Shown here piece by piece: positions 1 to 6,741 of a DNA stretch of 7,541 nucleotides (positions within the stretch are counted from its first letter, which is position 1; every line of letters starts with the position of its first letter). Where the stretch lies: the NCBI GenBank assembly GCA_009786175.1, contig WQTQ01000101.1:1-7541 (forward strand). The letters are read 5' to 3'. The notes below the pieces were generated by a model. It did no database searches and was not told where the DNA came from. It saw nothing but the letters and a program-made list of their open reading frames with translations. Source of the stretch: Bacillota bacterium. Its GTDB lineage: Bacteria; Bacillota_A; Clostridia; Lachnospirales; WQUN01. The translations under genes were made by a program, and so were the position numbers.

Positions 1-2342
1 CAAACCGGGCACACCATTTCTATATCTGCCATAAATTGCAAGCTGGTGACAATAATCCCGTCGCCTGTGCAATGTTCGCAGCGTGTGCCATTGGCATGGG
101 TAAGACTGAAATCAATTGCTTCGTAGCCCTTCATTTGCGCTTCCTCTGTGGCGGCAAACAGTTTGCGGATATGGTCAAAAATACCCACATAGGTAGCGGG
201 GTTGGACTTGCTGTTGCGCCCTATTGCAGATTGGTCTATGTTTATCACATTGTTAATCACATCGTAGCCCAGCAATAATTCATGCTTACCCGGGACAATC
301 CTCGCCTGTTTTTTCAGCACTTCTATTTGCTTGAACAATGTTTCATGAATAAGTGTCGATTTGCCGGAACCGGACACACCTGTAACACACAAAAATATTC
401 CAAGGGGTATGTCCACAGTTATGTTTCTCAAATTATTTTCGTGCGCGCCAACTATGGTAATGTAATCGTCACCGGGGGCACGGCGGCGTTCTGGCACTAC
501 AATGCCTTTACTCCCGGACATGTACGCGCCTGTAAGAGAATCTTTATTTTTGATAATCTGCTTACATGTTCCGGAAGCCAGAATATTCCCGCCATGGATC
601 CCGGGCCCCGGCCCTACTTCAACAAGATAATCCGCGTTGCGCATGGTTTCCAAGTCATGCTCTATCACGATAACCGTATTGCCTATGTCCCGGAGTTTTT
701 TCATTATGTCTATTACCTTTACGGAATCTCTGGGATGAAGCCCAATACTTGGTTCGTCCATGATGTACAACATACCCATAAGCTCACTGCTAATTTGGGT
801 AGACATTTTAATACGCTGCATCTCGCCGCCGGAAATGGAATCGCTGCGGCGGCCAAGGTTTAAGTAGTACAGGCCCACATCTATCAAAAGCTGCAGCCTT
901 TTTATAAGTTCATGGGCAATACTTTGAGCAACTTCCGCATTGTTGCCGGTAAACTTTATGCCGGATAAGAAATTTACCAGTTCCACCAACTGCATAGAAG
1001 ATAATTCGTGAATATTTTTACCGCCTACTTTTACGGAAAGGCGTTGTTTTTTTAGACGCGCACCGCCGCAATCCGGGCAAGTTGTTTCTACCATAACATC
1101 CTTGATAAAATCCGGGTCCCAACTGCCGTCCTGCTTCCGCACCCAGCCGTTGTACCACCAGTTTAAATCGCCTATCATGCCACCCCAGCTTCTTTGCCTG
1201 CCCACCATCCAGTTATGTTTTTTTAACTCCGGCGGTTCAACCATTTCCACTTGCTCGCCATTGGTTCCATACAGCAGTATATTTCTGTGTTCTTCCTTTA
1301 GGTTGTTAAACGGCGTGTAAAGGTTAACCCCATAATGCTGCGCAACGCTGTAAATCATTACCCAGCGGTACCCTTGTTTAAAGGGCTTTTTCATAACGCT
1401 TTGGCGGAAACAGCCGTCGGCTACGCTTTTTTCCGGGTTATCAATAAGAAAGCGGGGTTCTACAACATGAGATTTGCCAATGCCGTGGCAGGTATTGCAC
1501 GCGCTTCCTTCCACGTTAAAAGAAAAGTGAAATGCTTGAAGCTCGCACAAAATATAGTGATGCGCGGGGCATGAATATTTTTTGTAAAATGCTTCCGATA
1601 CTTCATTTGCTACAGGGCTTAAAATTTCTGTACGTATAACAATATCGTCGTCCAGTGAAACCATTGCCGCGGATATGGTTTTGGCGATGTGTATGTGCAT
1701 CCCGGGTTTTAATGTGAATGTTTCAAGTATTATTTCCATATCGTAGTGTGTGTCTTCGTCCAATTCGCGCTTTTCGGACAGGTCGAACGGTTCACCGTCA
1801 ACCAGCAGCCGTTTGTAGCCTTTTTTCCTGATAACATCAAACAAGTATGCAAAATCCGTACCTGGTATTTTACTAACCGGCGCGCGAAGCTCGACAATTG
1901 TACCTGTGGGCAGAGACGAAATATGTTCGGCCATACGCGCGGCATTTACCGGCTTAAGTTGGTACCCGCACACGGGGCATTCACCAATTCCCACGGTTGC
2001 GTACAGCAATCGTAAATAATCCTGGATATCTGTTACTGTCCCAACCGTAGAGCGCGGGTTGAAATTTCCTTTTTTCTGTTCAATAGAAACAACCGGCGAA
2101 AGACCGCGGACATATTTTACATTAGGCTTTTTTACCTGATTAATACGGCCTTTTGCAAAATTAGAAATAGATTCTAAAAAACGGCGTTGCCCTTCACCGT
2201 AAATTACATCAAACACAAGTGATGACTTGCCGGAACCTGATACGCCTGTAACCACAGTTAATTTATCACGTGGGATTTCCACATCTACATTTTTAAGATT
2301 GTTTTGGTTCGCACCTATTACCTCAATTGTTTCACGAATCAT
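1..2342 (-). CDS. uvrA: UvrA-family excinuclease ATPase (partial, C-terminus beyond left edge)
   Basis: UvrA is the damage-sensing ATPase of nucleotide excision repair; it loads UvrB on damaged DNA. The open frame starts at ATG 2342 and reaches the left edge, so 780 residues are visible of about 940 usual. Domains in order: Walker [10 protein letters not shown] with K39; a region matching the UvrB-binding domain (about 130-248); first zinc module C258/H261 with C282/C285; insertion domain and CPDCGG at 422-427; signature SGGEMQR 504-510; Walker B and DEPSIGLH from D529; second Walker A with K661; second zinc module C755, C758, C778 and a cut fourth residue. Spacing closely follows E. coli UvrA (K37, K646). 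The start overlaps the upstream stop as ATGA, with GAGGAAAGAGG just upstream. Family membership is certain. Whether it is the housekeeping UvrA or a paralogue is open: several normally conserved stretches differ, and uvrB is not adjacent in the visible part. Confidence 0.9.
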   Translation of the reverse strand, partial: MIRETIEVIGANQNNLKNVDVEIPRDKLTVVTGVSGSGKSSLVFDVIYGEGQRRFLESISNFAKGRINQVKKPNVKYVRGLSPVVSIEQKKGNFNPRSTVGTVTDIQDYLRLLYATVGIGECPVCGYQLKPVNAARMAEHISSLPTGTIVELRAPVSKIPGTDFAYLFDVIRKKGYKRLLVDGEPFDLSEKRELDEDTHYDMEIILETFTLKPGMHIHIAKTISAAMVSLDDDIVIRTEILSPVANEVSEAFYKKYSCPAHHYILCELQAFHFSFNVEGSACNTCHGIGKSHVVEPRFLIDNPEKSVADGCFRQSVMKKPFKQGYRWVMIYSVAQHYGVNLYTPFNNLKEEHRNILLYGTNGEQVEMVEPPELKKHNWMVGRQRSWGGMIGDLNWWYNGWVRKQDGSWDPDFIKDVMVETTCPDCGGARLKKQRLSVKVGGKNIHELSSMQLVELVNFLSGIKFTGNNAEVAQSIAHELIKRLQLLIDVGLYYLNLGRRSDSISGGEMQRIKMSTQISSELMGMLYIMDEPSIGLHPRDSVKVIDIMKKLRDIGNTVIVIEHDLETMRNADYLVEVGPGPGIHGGNILASGTCKQIIKNKDSLTGAYMSGSKGIVVPERRRAPGDDYITIVGAHENNLRNITVDIPLGIFLCVTGVSGSGKSTLIHETLFKQIEVLKKQARIVPGKHELLLGYDVINNVINIDQSAIGRNSKSNPATYVGIFDHIRKLFAATEEAQMKGYEAIDFSLTHANGTRCEHCTGDGIIVTSLQFMADIEMVCPV

Positions 2343-3268
2343 TCGCTGCCTCTTTCCTCTGCAATGTATACAAATGCTACTTCTTCAACGGCTCTGCGGC
2401 TTTTTGGTGTAATACGCACCGTTTCGGTAACGCGGGCCACAACGCCCATCTCTTCTAAAAAGTCGAATATATGATACATGCCGTGGGAGTCACTTCTAAA
2501 GTGCTTTACAAGGGTTGTTACAGTGCGGACCTCACCGTCAGACATGTAATTAACAACCGGTAATTTCAATAAATCAATATTATCTTCAAGGAATTTTCTG
2601 TAAAATCTTAATGCATCCCAAATTTCTTCCCGGGTCATAGGGCCCTGCATTGGCCGCTCGTAGACGGGCTTTATCATTTCCGGGGCATATTCCATTACTT
2701 TTAGAACGGCTTCCCGGTTGGGTGGGTCACCCTTTAAAGCAAGGCACATGTTTGCGTACATATCGGCTGCTTTAAGTACCCATAGCTGCGCGTAAAGAGG
2801 GTCGTCTTTTACTGTCAGCCACTTTTCGATTTTTTCCATATCACCAATCAAGTATGTTGCCTGCTGAAAAAAGGATAATGCCATGTCGTCCTTGCCCAGT
2901 TTTTGTACACCGGCCAAAAAGTTATGCAAACTGTCATCTTTTGAATAGACAACTCGTGCCTTTGCAAACATAGAGTTCCACATTCCGCCGCCAAGGCTTC
3001 GTTCCAACCCCCGCTTAAAATCAAACTCACTTTGCAGGTTTACATTTATTATCAGGCCGTCTTCTTCTATACAGTAGCTTTTAATAGGAAGCTTCATTTC
3101 CCGTACAAGAACGTAGGTGTCCATATCGCTTTTCTCCCACACTGTATCGTTGGCAAGGCTGCCGCACAGTATTACAGCCAAAATATTGGGATCGCTTTTA
3201 ATTTTGTCTACAAAGGCAGAAAGCGCGGATTCGAAACGGGAACGGATATCGGTTGAGCGAGTGTTCAT
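2339..3268 (-). CDS. Nucleotidyltransferase-fold protein with probable C-terminal winged helix
   Basis: A 309-residue protein. Residues 36-50 carry the polymerase-beta-type nucleotidyltransferase signature: G36-S37, then D48-x-D50, the expected metal-binding acidic pair. The third acid is not obvious; E81 is a candidate. Residues 130-235 are mostly helical, as in aminoglycoside nucleotidyltransferases and related proteins. Residues 241-302 (starting [13 protein letters not shown], ending in [16 protein letters not shown]) read like a winged helix, which suggests DNA binding or protein contact; this is inferred from pattern only. I chose ATG 3268 because AGAAGG lies 8 bases upstream. An in-frame ATG at 3328 would add 20 residues but lies inside the promoter/operator region. 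The stop overlaps the UvrA-like start by ATGA, so the two are probably translationally coupled. Substrate unknown: an antibiotic, a nucleotide or a protein are all possible. Confidence 0.78.
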   Translation of the reverse strand: MNTRSTDIRSRFESALSAFVDKIKSDPNILAVILCGSLANDTVWEKSDMDTYVLVREMKLPIKSYCIEEDGLIINVNLQSEFDFKRGLERSLGGGMWNSMFAKARVVYSKDDSLHNFLAGVQKLGKDDMALSFFQQATYLIGDMEKIEKWLTVKDDPLYAQLWVLKAADMYANMCLALKGDPPNREAVLKVMEYAPEMIKPVYERPMQGPMTREEIWDALRFYRKFLEDNIDLLKLPVVNYMSDGEVRTVTTLVKHFRSDSHGMYHIFDFLEEMGVVARVTETVRITPKSRRAVEEVAFVYIAEERGSE

Positions 3269-3295
3269 ATACCAAACCTTCTTTCGCTTTTTATC

Positions 3296-3334
3296 ATTAT
3301 AACATCTTAATATGACAGAATGCGTCATATTATA
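3296..3334 (-). promoter_or_regulatory. Candidate promoter region with two TATAAT boxes
   Basis: Reading leftward, perfect TATAAT hexamers lie at 3334-3329 and 3301-3296, upstream of the nucleotidyltransferase gene. Neither has a good TTGACA at 17 bp. The distal box has only a weak CAAAAA-like hexamer at that distance, and the proximal box has ATGACG at a 21-bp spacing. The region sits between the folA terminator and the gene start, where a promoter is expected. Which box is used cannot be decided from sequence. Confidence 0.5.
3308..3332. promoter_or_regulatory. Perfect inverted repeat, probable operator
   Basis: The arms TAATATGAC and GTCATATTA are exact reverse complements of 9 bases separated by 7 bases (agaatgc). 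One arm overlaps the distal TATAAT box and the other ends a few bases before the proximal one, a classic position for a repressor or a MerR-like activator. No U-tract follows, so a terminator is unlikely. The binding protein is unknown; the site does not match the BlaI core. The winged-helix part of the adjacent gene product would be one candidate. Confidence 0.55.
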
Positions 3335-3360
3335 AATGTTGTTTGCAATAATTTTTGTAT

Positions 3361-3406
3361 TAAAAGGGCTGTCGCGTTAGCCCGAAAACGAGACAGCCAA
3401 TTTTTT
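3361..3406 (-). terminator. Rho-independent terminator after folA, possibly bidirectional
   Basis: Stem arms at 3367-3376 and 3389-3398 (GGCTGTCGCG against CGAGACAGCC) pair over 10 bp with one mismatch around a 12-base loop. In the leftward direction the hairpin is followed by CTTTTA, ending the DUF2130-thyA-folA transcript shortly after the folA stop. In the rightward direction it is followed by six Ts at 3401-3406, so it could also stop transcripts entering from the left. Confidence 0.75.
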
Positions 3407-3424
3407 AAAGCATAACCGTACATG

Positions 3425-3913
3425 TCAAACCCTTTCATAAACGCAGAATTTATACCCTACCCCATCGTGTTCTTGTTGTACAGGCTCTTCTACCAGCCTC
3501 CAGCCCGGCATGTCATCTACGTTTGGGAAAAATGTGTCTGCAGGCAAAACTGCGTCAATTTTCGTGATGTACGCCTTTTTGCAATAGGGCAGAAACTCCT
3601 TGTAAACTCTTGCGCCACCAATAATAAAAATATCCTCCGGGTTGTACGCGATCAAATATTCAAATAGCCCCTGCGTAGAATTACATACCGCCACGCCGGA
3701 AATAGACAGTGTCGCGTCCCCGGAAAGAACTACGTTTGTACGACCCTTTAAAGGCTTGCCACCGGGCAAAGATTTGAACGTGTTGTGCCCCATAACCACA
3801 ACTTTGCCAATGGTCTTTGCCCTAAAATATTTTTGGTCATTGGGTATTCGGAAAAGCAGCCGGTTTTCGCAGCCTATTCCCCAGTCTTTTGCCACTGCAA
3901 CAATTAAGTTCAT
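3425..3913 (-). CDS. folA: Dihydrofolate reductase
   Basis: FolA reduces 7,8-dihydrofolate to tetrahydrofolate with NADPH in the cytoplasm, and is the trimethoprim target. The protein has 162 residues, the usual bacterial length. It shows the N-terminal strand MNLIVAVAKDWGIG, the substrate-loop acid in the PNDQKYF segment (counterpart of E. coli D27), the NADPH-binding stretch VVMGHNTFKSLPG followed by GRTNVVLS, and the C-terminal FIIGGARVYKEFL motif. The start at 3913 is fixed by AAAGGAG upstream, which overlaps the thyA stop; a longer in-frame start at 3997 would lie inside thyA and lacks family similarity. It follows thyA by 10 bp, which fits its role in recycling the dihydrofolate ThyA produces. 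A terminator follows. I see nothing that by itself predicts trimethoprim resistance. Confidence 0.96.
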   Translation of the reverse strand: MNLIVAVAKDWGIGCENRLLFRIPNDQKYFRAKTIGKVVVMGHNTFKSLPGGKPLKGRTNVVLSGDATLSISGVAVCNSTQGLFEYLIAYNPEDIFIIGGARVYKEFLPYCKKAYITKIDAVLPADTFFPNVDDMPGWRLVEEPVQQEHDGVGYKFCVYERV

Positions 3914-3923
3914 GTTTTCTCCT

Positions 3924-4763
3924 TTAAATTGCCACCGGAATTTGCCCGCTGTACTTCTTAGACGGGTGGGGCTTGTAATCTTCCAACGTAAAATCATCTA
4001 CGGTAAATTTGTAAAAATCTATAACATCGGGGTTGATTTTTAACGCAGGCGCGGGCCGCGGCTCTTTTTGTATCAGTTCCTCAATAATTGGGATATGCCT
4101 GTCGTAAATGTGGGCGTCGGCGATTACATGTATAAGCTCCCCTGCTTCCAGGCCGCTTGCCCGGGCAAACATGTGTACAAGCACGGAATATTGGCATACA
4201 TTCCAGTTATTTGCAGCCAAAAAATCTTGAGAACGCTGGTTTAAAATGGCATTTAACCGCCCGTTGGTAACACCAAGGGTAAGGCTGTACGCGCAAGGGT
4301 ACAGCCCCATGGCGTGTAAATCTTCGTGATTATATATGTTTGTTAAAATCCTGCGGGAAGACCGGTTGTGCTTTAGGTCGTACAAGGCGCGGTCTACCTG
4401 GTCAAATTCCCCTTCCGGGTATTTATGCTTGATGCCAAGCTGGTAGCCGTAGGCCTTGCCTATGGAACCGGTTTCGTCTGCCCACGCATCCCATATGCGT
4501 GTGTCCAGTTCGTTTACATTGTTGGACTTTTGCTGCCATATCCACAAAATTTCTTTTATGCTATTTTTGAACGATAAACGGCGTAGTGTAAGCGCAGGGA
4601 ATTCCTCTGACAGGTCGTACCGGTTTACCAGGCCAAAAACCCGCACTGTATGGGCAGGTGTGCTGTCTTCCCACCTTGGGCGGACAGCCTGCCCCGCGTC
4701 GGACACCCCGGCTTGTAAAATTTGCTTGCAATTTTGTATAAATGTCAGATCTGCCTGGCTCAT
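3924..4763 (-). CDS. thyA: Thymidylate synthase (ThyA type)
   Basis: ThyA methylates dUMP to dTMP using 5,10-methylenetetrahydrofolate and releases dihydrofolate. At 279 residues it matches the length of B. subtilis ThyA and shares its layout, including the TPAHT segment near 35-39, [16 protein letters not shown] at 71-86 and [16 protein letters not shown] at 243-258. Catalytic cysteine is C157 in the LYPCAY segment. Phosphate and dUMP contacts are visible as R137-R138, R177-S178-x-D180, N188, and H218-x-Y220. The usual LGxPFN loop reads AANNWN here (183-188), and the residue after the catalytic Cys-containing PC is Ala rather than His. The start at 4763 overlaps the stop of the DUF2130 gene as ATGA, with AGAGG about 10 bases upstream. 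All catalytic residues I can place are present, so it should be active. Confidence 0.96.
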   Translation of the reverse strand: MSQADLTFIQNCKQILQAGVSDAGQAVRPRWEDSTPAHTVRVFGLVNRYDLSEEFPALTLRRLSFKNSIKEILWIWQQKSNNVNELDTRIWDAWADETGSIGKAYGYQLGIKHKYPEGEFDQVDRALYDLKHNRSSRRILTNIYNHEDLHAMGLYPCAYSLTLGVTNGRLNAILNQRSQDFLAANNWNVCQYSVLVHMFARASGLEAGELIHVIADAHIYDRHIPIIEELIQKEPRPAPALKINPDVIDFYKFTVDDFTLEDYKPHPSKKYSGQIPVAI

Positions 4764-6151
4764 TGTAAAATTTCCTCTTCTTTAAGTTCTGCGAATTTTG
4801 CTTTCATGGTTGGGTTGTTACGAGTAAGGCGTTTTACGGTTAAATCTTCAAGTTTATTATTGGCAAGACGTAAATTATTATCGGAGGACAGCAAGGCTTC
4901 TTTAGTCTTTTGCAGGCGGGTAATGGCCTTGTCAATTTCTTCAACGGCTGTTTCAAACTTGCTGCGGAAAAGGTTAACGTTACGTCCAAAACCGGCTTTA
5001 AAGGTTTCCAGGTCTTCCTCAAAGTGGGTAATGTCAATATTCTGGTTACGGACCAGAGCAAGTTCAGACTTGTATTTGAGCGAGTTCATGGCCGCGTTAC
5101 GCAAAACTGTAATCATTGGGATGAAAAATTGCGGGCGAATTACATACATTTTGGGGAAACGGTGGGATACATCAATAATACCGGTGTTGTACAGCTCGTT
5201 TTCCGATTCCAGCAACGACACTAAAACCGCGTATTCGCAGCCTTTCTCGTTGCGGTCTTTGTCCAGCTCCCGGAAGAAATCTTCGTTCTTTTTCTTGGTA
5301 GCCGTTTCGTCACCTTCGTTTTTCATCTCGAACATGATGGAAATTATCTCGTTGCCTTCATCGTCCGCTTCGCGGTAAATATAATCGCCCTTGCTGCCCG
5401 TTTTGATGTCGTTGTCCTTCTCGAAATACGCTTTGGGGAAGGCCGTAGCGCGGATTTGGTTAAATTGGATTTCGCAGTGCTGCTCCAGAGTTTCACCTAC
5501 CATCTTGGTAGAAAGTTTGGCCTTCATGTCTTTGTAATAGGCGATCATTTCGTCCTTGGTTTTAAGCTCGGCCAGGTATTTATCTTTAAGCGAAGCCTCC
5601 AGAAGCTGCTTCTCTGTATCTTTTATCTCAAGTTTACTTGCAAGCGCGTCCCGCTCTTTTTCAACTTTGTTTACCGCCTCGGAAACAGCCAGCTGCTTTT
5701 CCGTATTCAGGGCCTGCATTTTTGATTTAAGCTCTGCAATTTGTGCGTCTTTTTGGGCAATGTCGCTTTGTAAGCTGTGCTTTATATTGGCCTCCATAAG
5801 TTTCATGGCATCGTCTTTTTTTCCAAGTTCTGCCTTTAGAGAATCCCGCTCTTTCTCAATTTTTGTCAAAGCCTCGGTAACGGCTAATTTCCTTTCCACT
5901 ACAAAAGCATCGACTCTTGCTTTTAACTCGGCAATTTGTGCGTCTTTTTTTGCGGTTTCCGCTTGCAGCGCGTTTTTTGTATTTGCCTGGGCAAGCTTTA
6001 CGGCATTTTCCTTGTCTGCTTCAAGCAGGGCTTGTCTCTCGTTTAAGGCTTTGGTGAATTCGCGGTCGCGGACTTGTTTTACGATATCGGCAAAGCCGGA
6101 TTCGTCTACTTTGAAAACTTCATTACATTTTGGGCATTTGATTTCGTTCAT
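4760..6151 (-). CDS. DUF2130-type coiled-coil protein with N-terminal zinc knuckle
   Basis: A 463-residue protein of unknown function. Residues 1-20 hold a CPKC pair (C6, C9), like half a zinc ribbon. Residues about 25-215 are a highly charged Lys/Glu/Ala coiled coil built from 65-residue repeats. Residues about 216-370 form the conserved globular domain with [17 protein letters not shown] and FEMKNE motifs typical, as I recall, of the DUF2130 family. D256, E275 and K277 have the spacing of a PD-(D/E)XK nuclease core, which is inference only. A second helical stretch closes the protein. The start at 6151 has AGGAAAGGA 8 bases upstream. It is the first gene of a leftward operon and its stop overlaps thyA by ATGA. 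No signal peptide or membrane segment is visible, so it should be cytoplasmic. The family call is from motif recall; function is not assigned. Confidence 0.82.
   Translation of the reverse strand: MNEIKCPKCNEVFKVDESGFADIVKQVRDREFTKALNERQALLEADKENAVKLAQANTKNALQAETAKKDAQIAELKARVDAFVVERKLAVTEALTKIEKERDSLKAELGKKDDAMKLMEANIKHSLQSDIAQKDAQIAELKSKMQALNTEKQLAVSEAVNKVEKERDALASKLEIKDTEKQLLEASLKDKYLAELKTKDEMIAYYKDMKAKLSTKMVGETLEQHCEIQFNQIRATAFPKAYFEKDNDIKTGSKGDYIYREADDEGNEIISIMFEMKNEGDETATKKKNEDFFRELDKDRNEKGCEYAVLVSLLESENELYNTGIIDVSHRFPKMYVIRPQFFIPMITVLRNAAMNSLKYKSELALVRNQNIDITHFEEDLETFKAGFGRNVNLFRSKFETAVEEIDKAITRLQKTKEALLSSDNNLRLANNKLEDLTVKRLTRNNPTMKAKFAELKEEEILQ
5618..5989 (-). repeat. In-frame 195-base tandem duplication in the coiled coil
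   Basis: Residues 55-113 and 120-178 of the DUF2130 protein align without gaps at an offset of 65 residues, sharing segments such as KDAQIAELK and EKERD. The DNA also shows it: gcaatttgtgcgtcttttt occurs at 5736 and again at 5931, 195 bases apart. A third, degenerate copy continues at the same offset in residues 183-207 (LLEASLK and KDEMIAYYK). Confidence 0.85.
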
Positions 6152-6192
6152 GGGGTTGGTCCTTTCCTAATAATATGTATTTCTCCAACTGT

Positions 6193-6202
6193 TACAGCTG
6201 CA
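6193..6202. promoter_or_regulatory. BlaI-like operator candidate near leftward start site
   Basis: TACAGCTGCA differs at one position from the BlaI/MecI operator core TACA-NN-TGTA. It lies about 7 bases downstream of the candidate leftward -10 box, where a bound repressor would block the DUF2130-thyA-folA promoter. A single near-match is weak evidence; it gains weight from two others in the same gap. Confidence 0.35.
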
Positions 6203-6208
6203 GAAGAT

Positions 6209-6217
6209 ATTTTAGCA
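6209..6217 (-). promoter_or_regulatory. Candidate extended -10 promoter for the DUF2130-thyA-folA operon
   Basis: Reading leftward, TGCTAAAAT is an extended -10 element (TGn followed by TAAAAT), placing a start about 50 bases before the gene start at 6151. The hexamer 17 bp upstream (TATGAT) is a poor -35, as is common for extended -10 promoters. No better candidate is visible between the palindrome and the gene. Confidence 0.45.
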
Positions 6218-6254
6218 CATTTAATGATTACATCATAGACACACTTAACAAAAA

Positions 6255-6278
6255 TCACCCCCTGATATCAGGGGGTGA
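6255..6278. terminator. Perfect 24-bp palindrome, leftward-facing terminator or protein-binding site
   Basis: TCACCCCCTGAT and ATCAGGGGGTGA are exact reverse complements with no spacer, giving a GC-rich hairpin of about 10 bp with an ATAT loop. Leftward it is followed by TTTTTG, as in an intrinsic terminator; rightward it is followed by As. It lies just upstream of the rightward -35 and between the two divergent promoters, so it may insulate the leftward operon from antisense transcription, or bind a regulator as double-stranded DNA. Confidence 0.6.
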
Positions 6279-6288
6279 AAAAATTTTC

Positions 6289-6317
6289 TTGACAACTGCG
6301 TTCTACGCGTGTAATAT
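6289..6317 (+). promoter_or_regulatory. Sigma-A-type promoter of the BlaI-BlaR1-like operon
   Basis: A perfect -35 TTGACA (6289-6294) and -10 TAATAT (6312-6317) are separated by exactly 17 bp. The predicted start is near 6324, about 30 bases before the repressor gene. A strong promoter overlapped by operator-like sites fits an autoregulated repressor. Confidence 0.85.
6304..6313. promoter_or_regulatory. BlaI-like operator candidate 1
   Basis: TACGCGTGTA matches the BlaI/MecI core TACA-NN-TGTA with one mismatch and overlaps the spacer and first bases of the -10 box, so a bound dimer would exclude RNA polymerase. Confidence 0.5.
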
Positions 6318-6323
6318 GCAAAC

Positions 6324-6333
6324 TACAACAGTA
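6324..6333. promoter_or_regulatory. BlaI-like operator candidate 2
   Basis: TACAACAGTA matches the same core with one mismatch. It starts exactly 20 bp after candidate 1, about two helical turns, and covers the predicted transcription start. Two in-phase sites would allow repressor dimers to bind the same DNA face. Confidence 0.45.
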
Positions 6334-6354
6334 ACCCGAAAGGAAAAACAAACT

Positions 6355-6735
6355 ATGAATGCTAAAATATCTGACTCCGAACTGGAGGTAATGCGCATCC
6401 TGTGGCGGGAAGGCCGTCCCCTATCCTTCACTGAAATCCGTACAGAGCTGGAAAGCAAAACAGGTTGGAAAAAATCCACAATTCAAACACTTGTAGTGCG
6501 CTTACGTGACAAAGGCGTAATAACCGCCCAAGAACACTACGTAACCCTGTACAGCCCCAATGTTACAGAAGAAGAATACGTACAAACCGAAGGGCAGAGT
6601 TTTTTAGACAAACTTTTTGACGGAAACGCAAAAAATCTTGTAGCCGCTTTATGCAGAAGCGGCAAACTGGGCGAAAGCGACGTTGACGAGTTGAAACAGC
6701 TTTTCAAGCTGGACTGCAATAAAACTGAAAGGTAG
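6355..6735 (+). CDS. BlaI/MecI-family transcriptional repressor
   Basis: A 126-residue protein, the usual length for the family. It opens with the winged-helix pattern ISDSELEVMRILWREGRPLS, followed by KKSTIQTLVVRLRDKGVI as recognition helix and wing approach, and ends in the helical dimerisation region (about 75-126, including FLDKLFDGNAKNLVAAL). In known systems the dimer represses its own operon and target genes until the partner protease triggers its cleavage. The start at 6355 is supported by AAAGGA about 10 bases upstream and by family length; an in-frame ATG at 6175 would lie upstream of the promoter. Six bases separate it from the M56 gene, which confirms the pairing. CopY-type copper regulators are the main alternative, but the M56 neighbour argues for a BlaI role. 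No beta-lactamase or penicillin-binding protein gene is present in the window. Confidence 0.92.
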   Translation: MNAKISDSELEVMRILWREGRPLSFTEIRTELESKTGWKKSTIQTLVVRLRDKGVITAQEHYVTLYSPNVTEEEYVQTEGQSFLDKLFDGNAKNLVAALCRSGKLGESDVDELKQLFKLDCNKTER

Positions 6736-6741
6736 TGCCAA

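Noticed and set aside
282..863. Rightward 193-residue open frame and other rightward frames across 1-2300
   Set aside because: They are antisense to a continuous, clearly conserved UvrA frame with all motifs in one register; their products show no recognisable family pattern.
3269..3328. Longer N-terminus for the nucleotidyltransferase starting at 3328
   Set aside because: The extra 20 residues span the TATAAT box and the operator dyad, and the internal ATG at 3268 has a good ribosome binding site.
3914..3997. Longer N-terminus for dihydrofolate reductase starting at 3997
   Set aside because: It overlaps thyA and has no family similarity; the ATG at 3913 has a strong AAAGGAG and gives the normal length.
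5556..6170. Rightward 204-residue Ser/Ala/Phe-rich frame opposite the DUF2130 gene
   Set aside because: It is the low-complexity antisense image of the Lys/Glu/Ala coiled coil and lacks a credible ribosome binding site.
6175..6354. Longer N-terminus for the BlaI-like repressor starting at 6175
   Set aside because: It would begin upstream of the TTGACA/TAATAT promoter and run through the palindrome; the family starts at the 6355 methionine.
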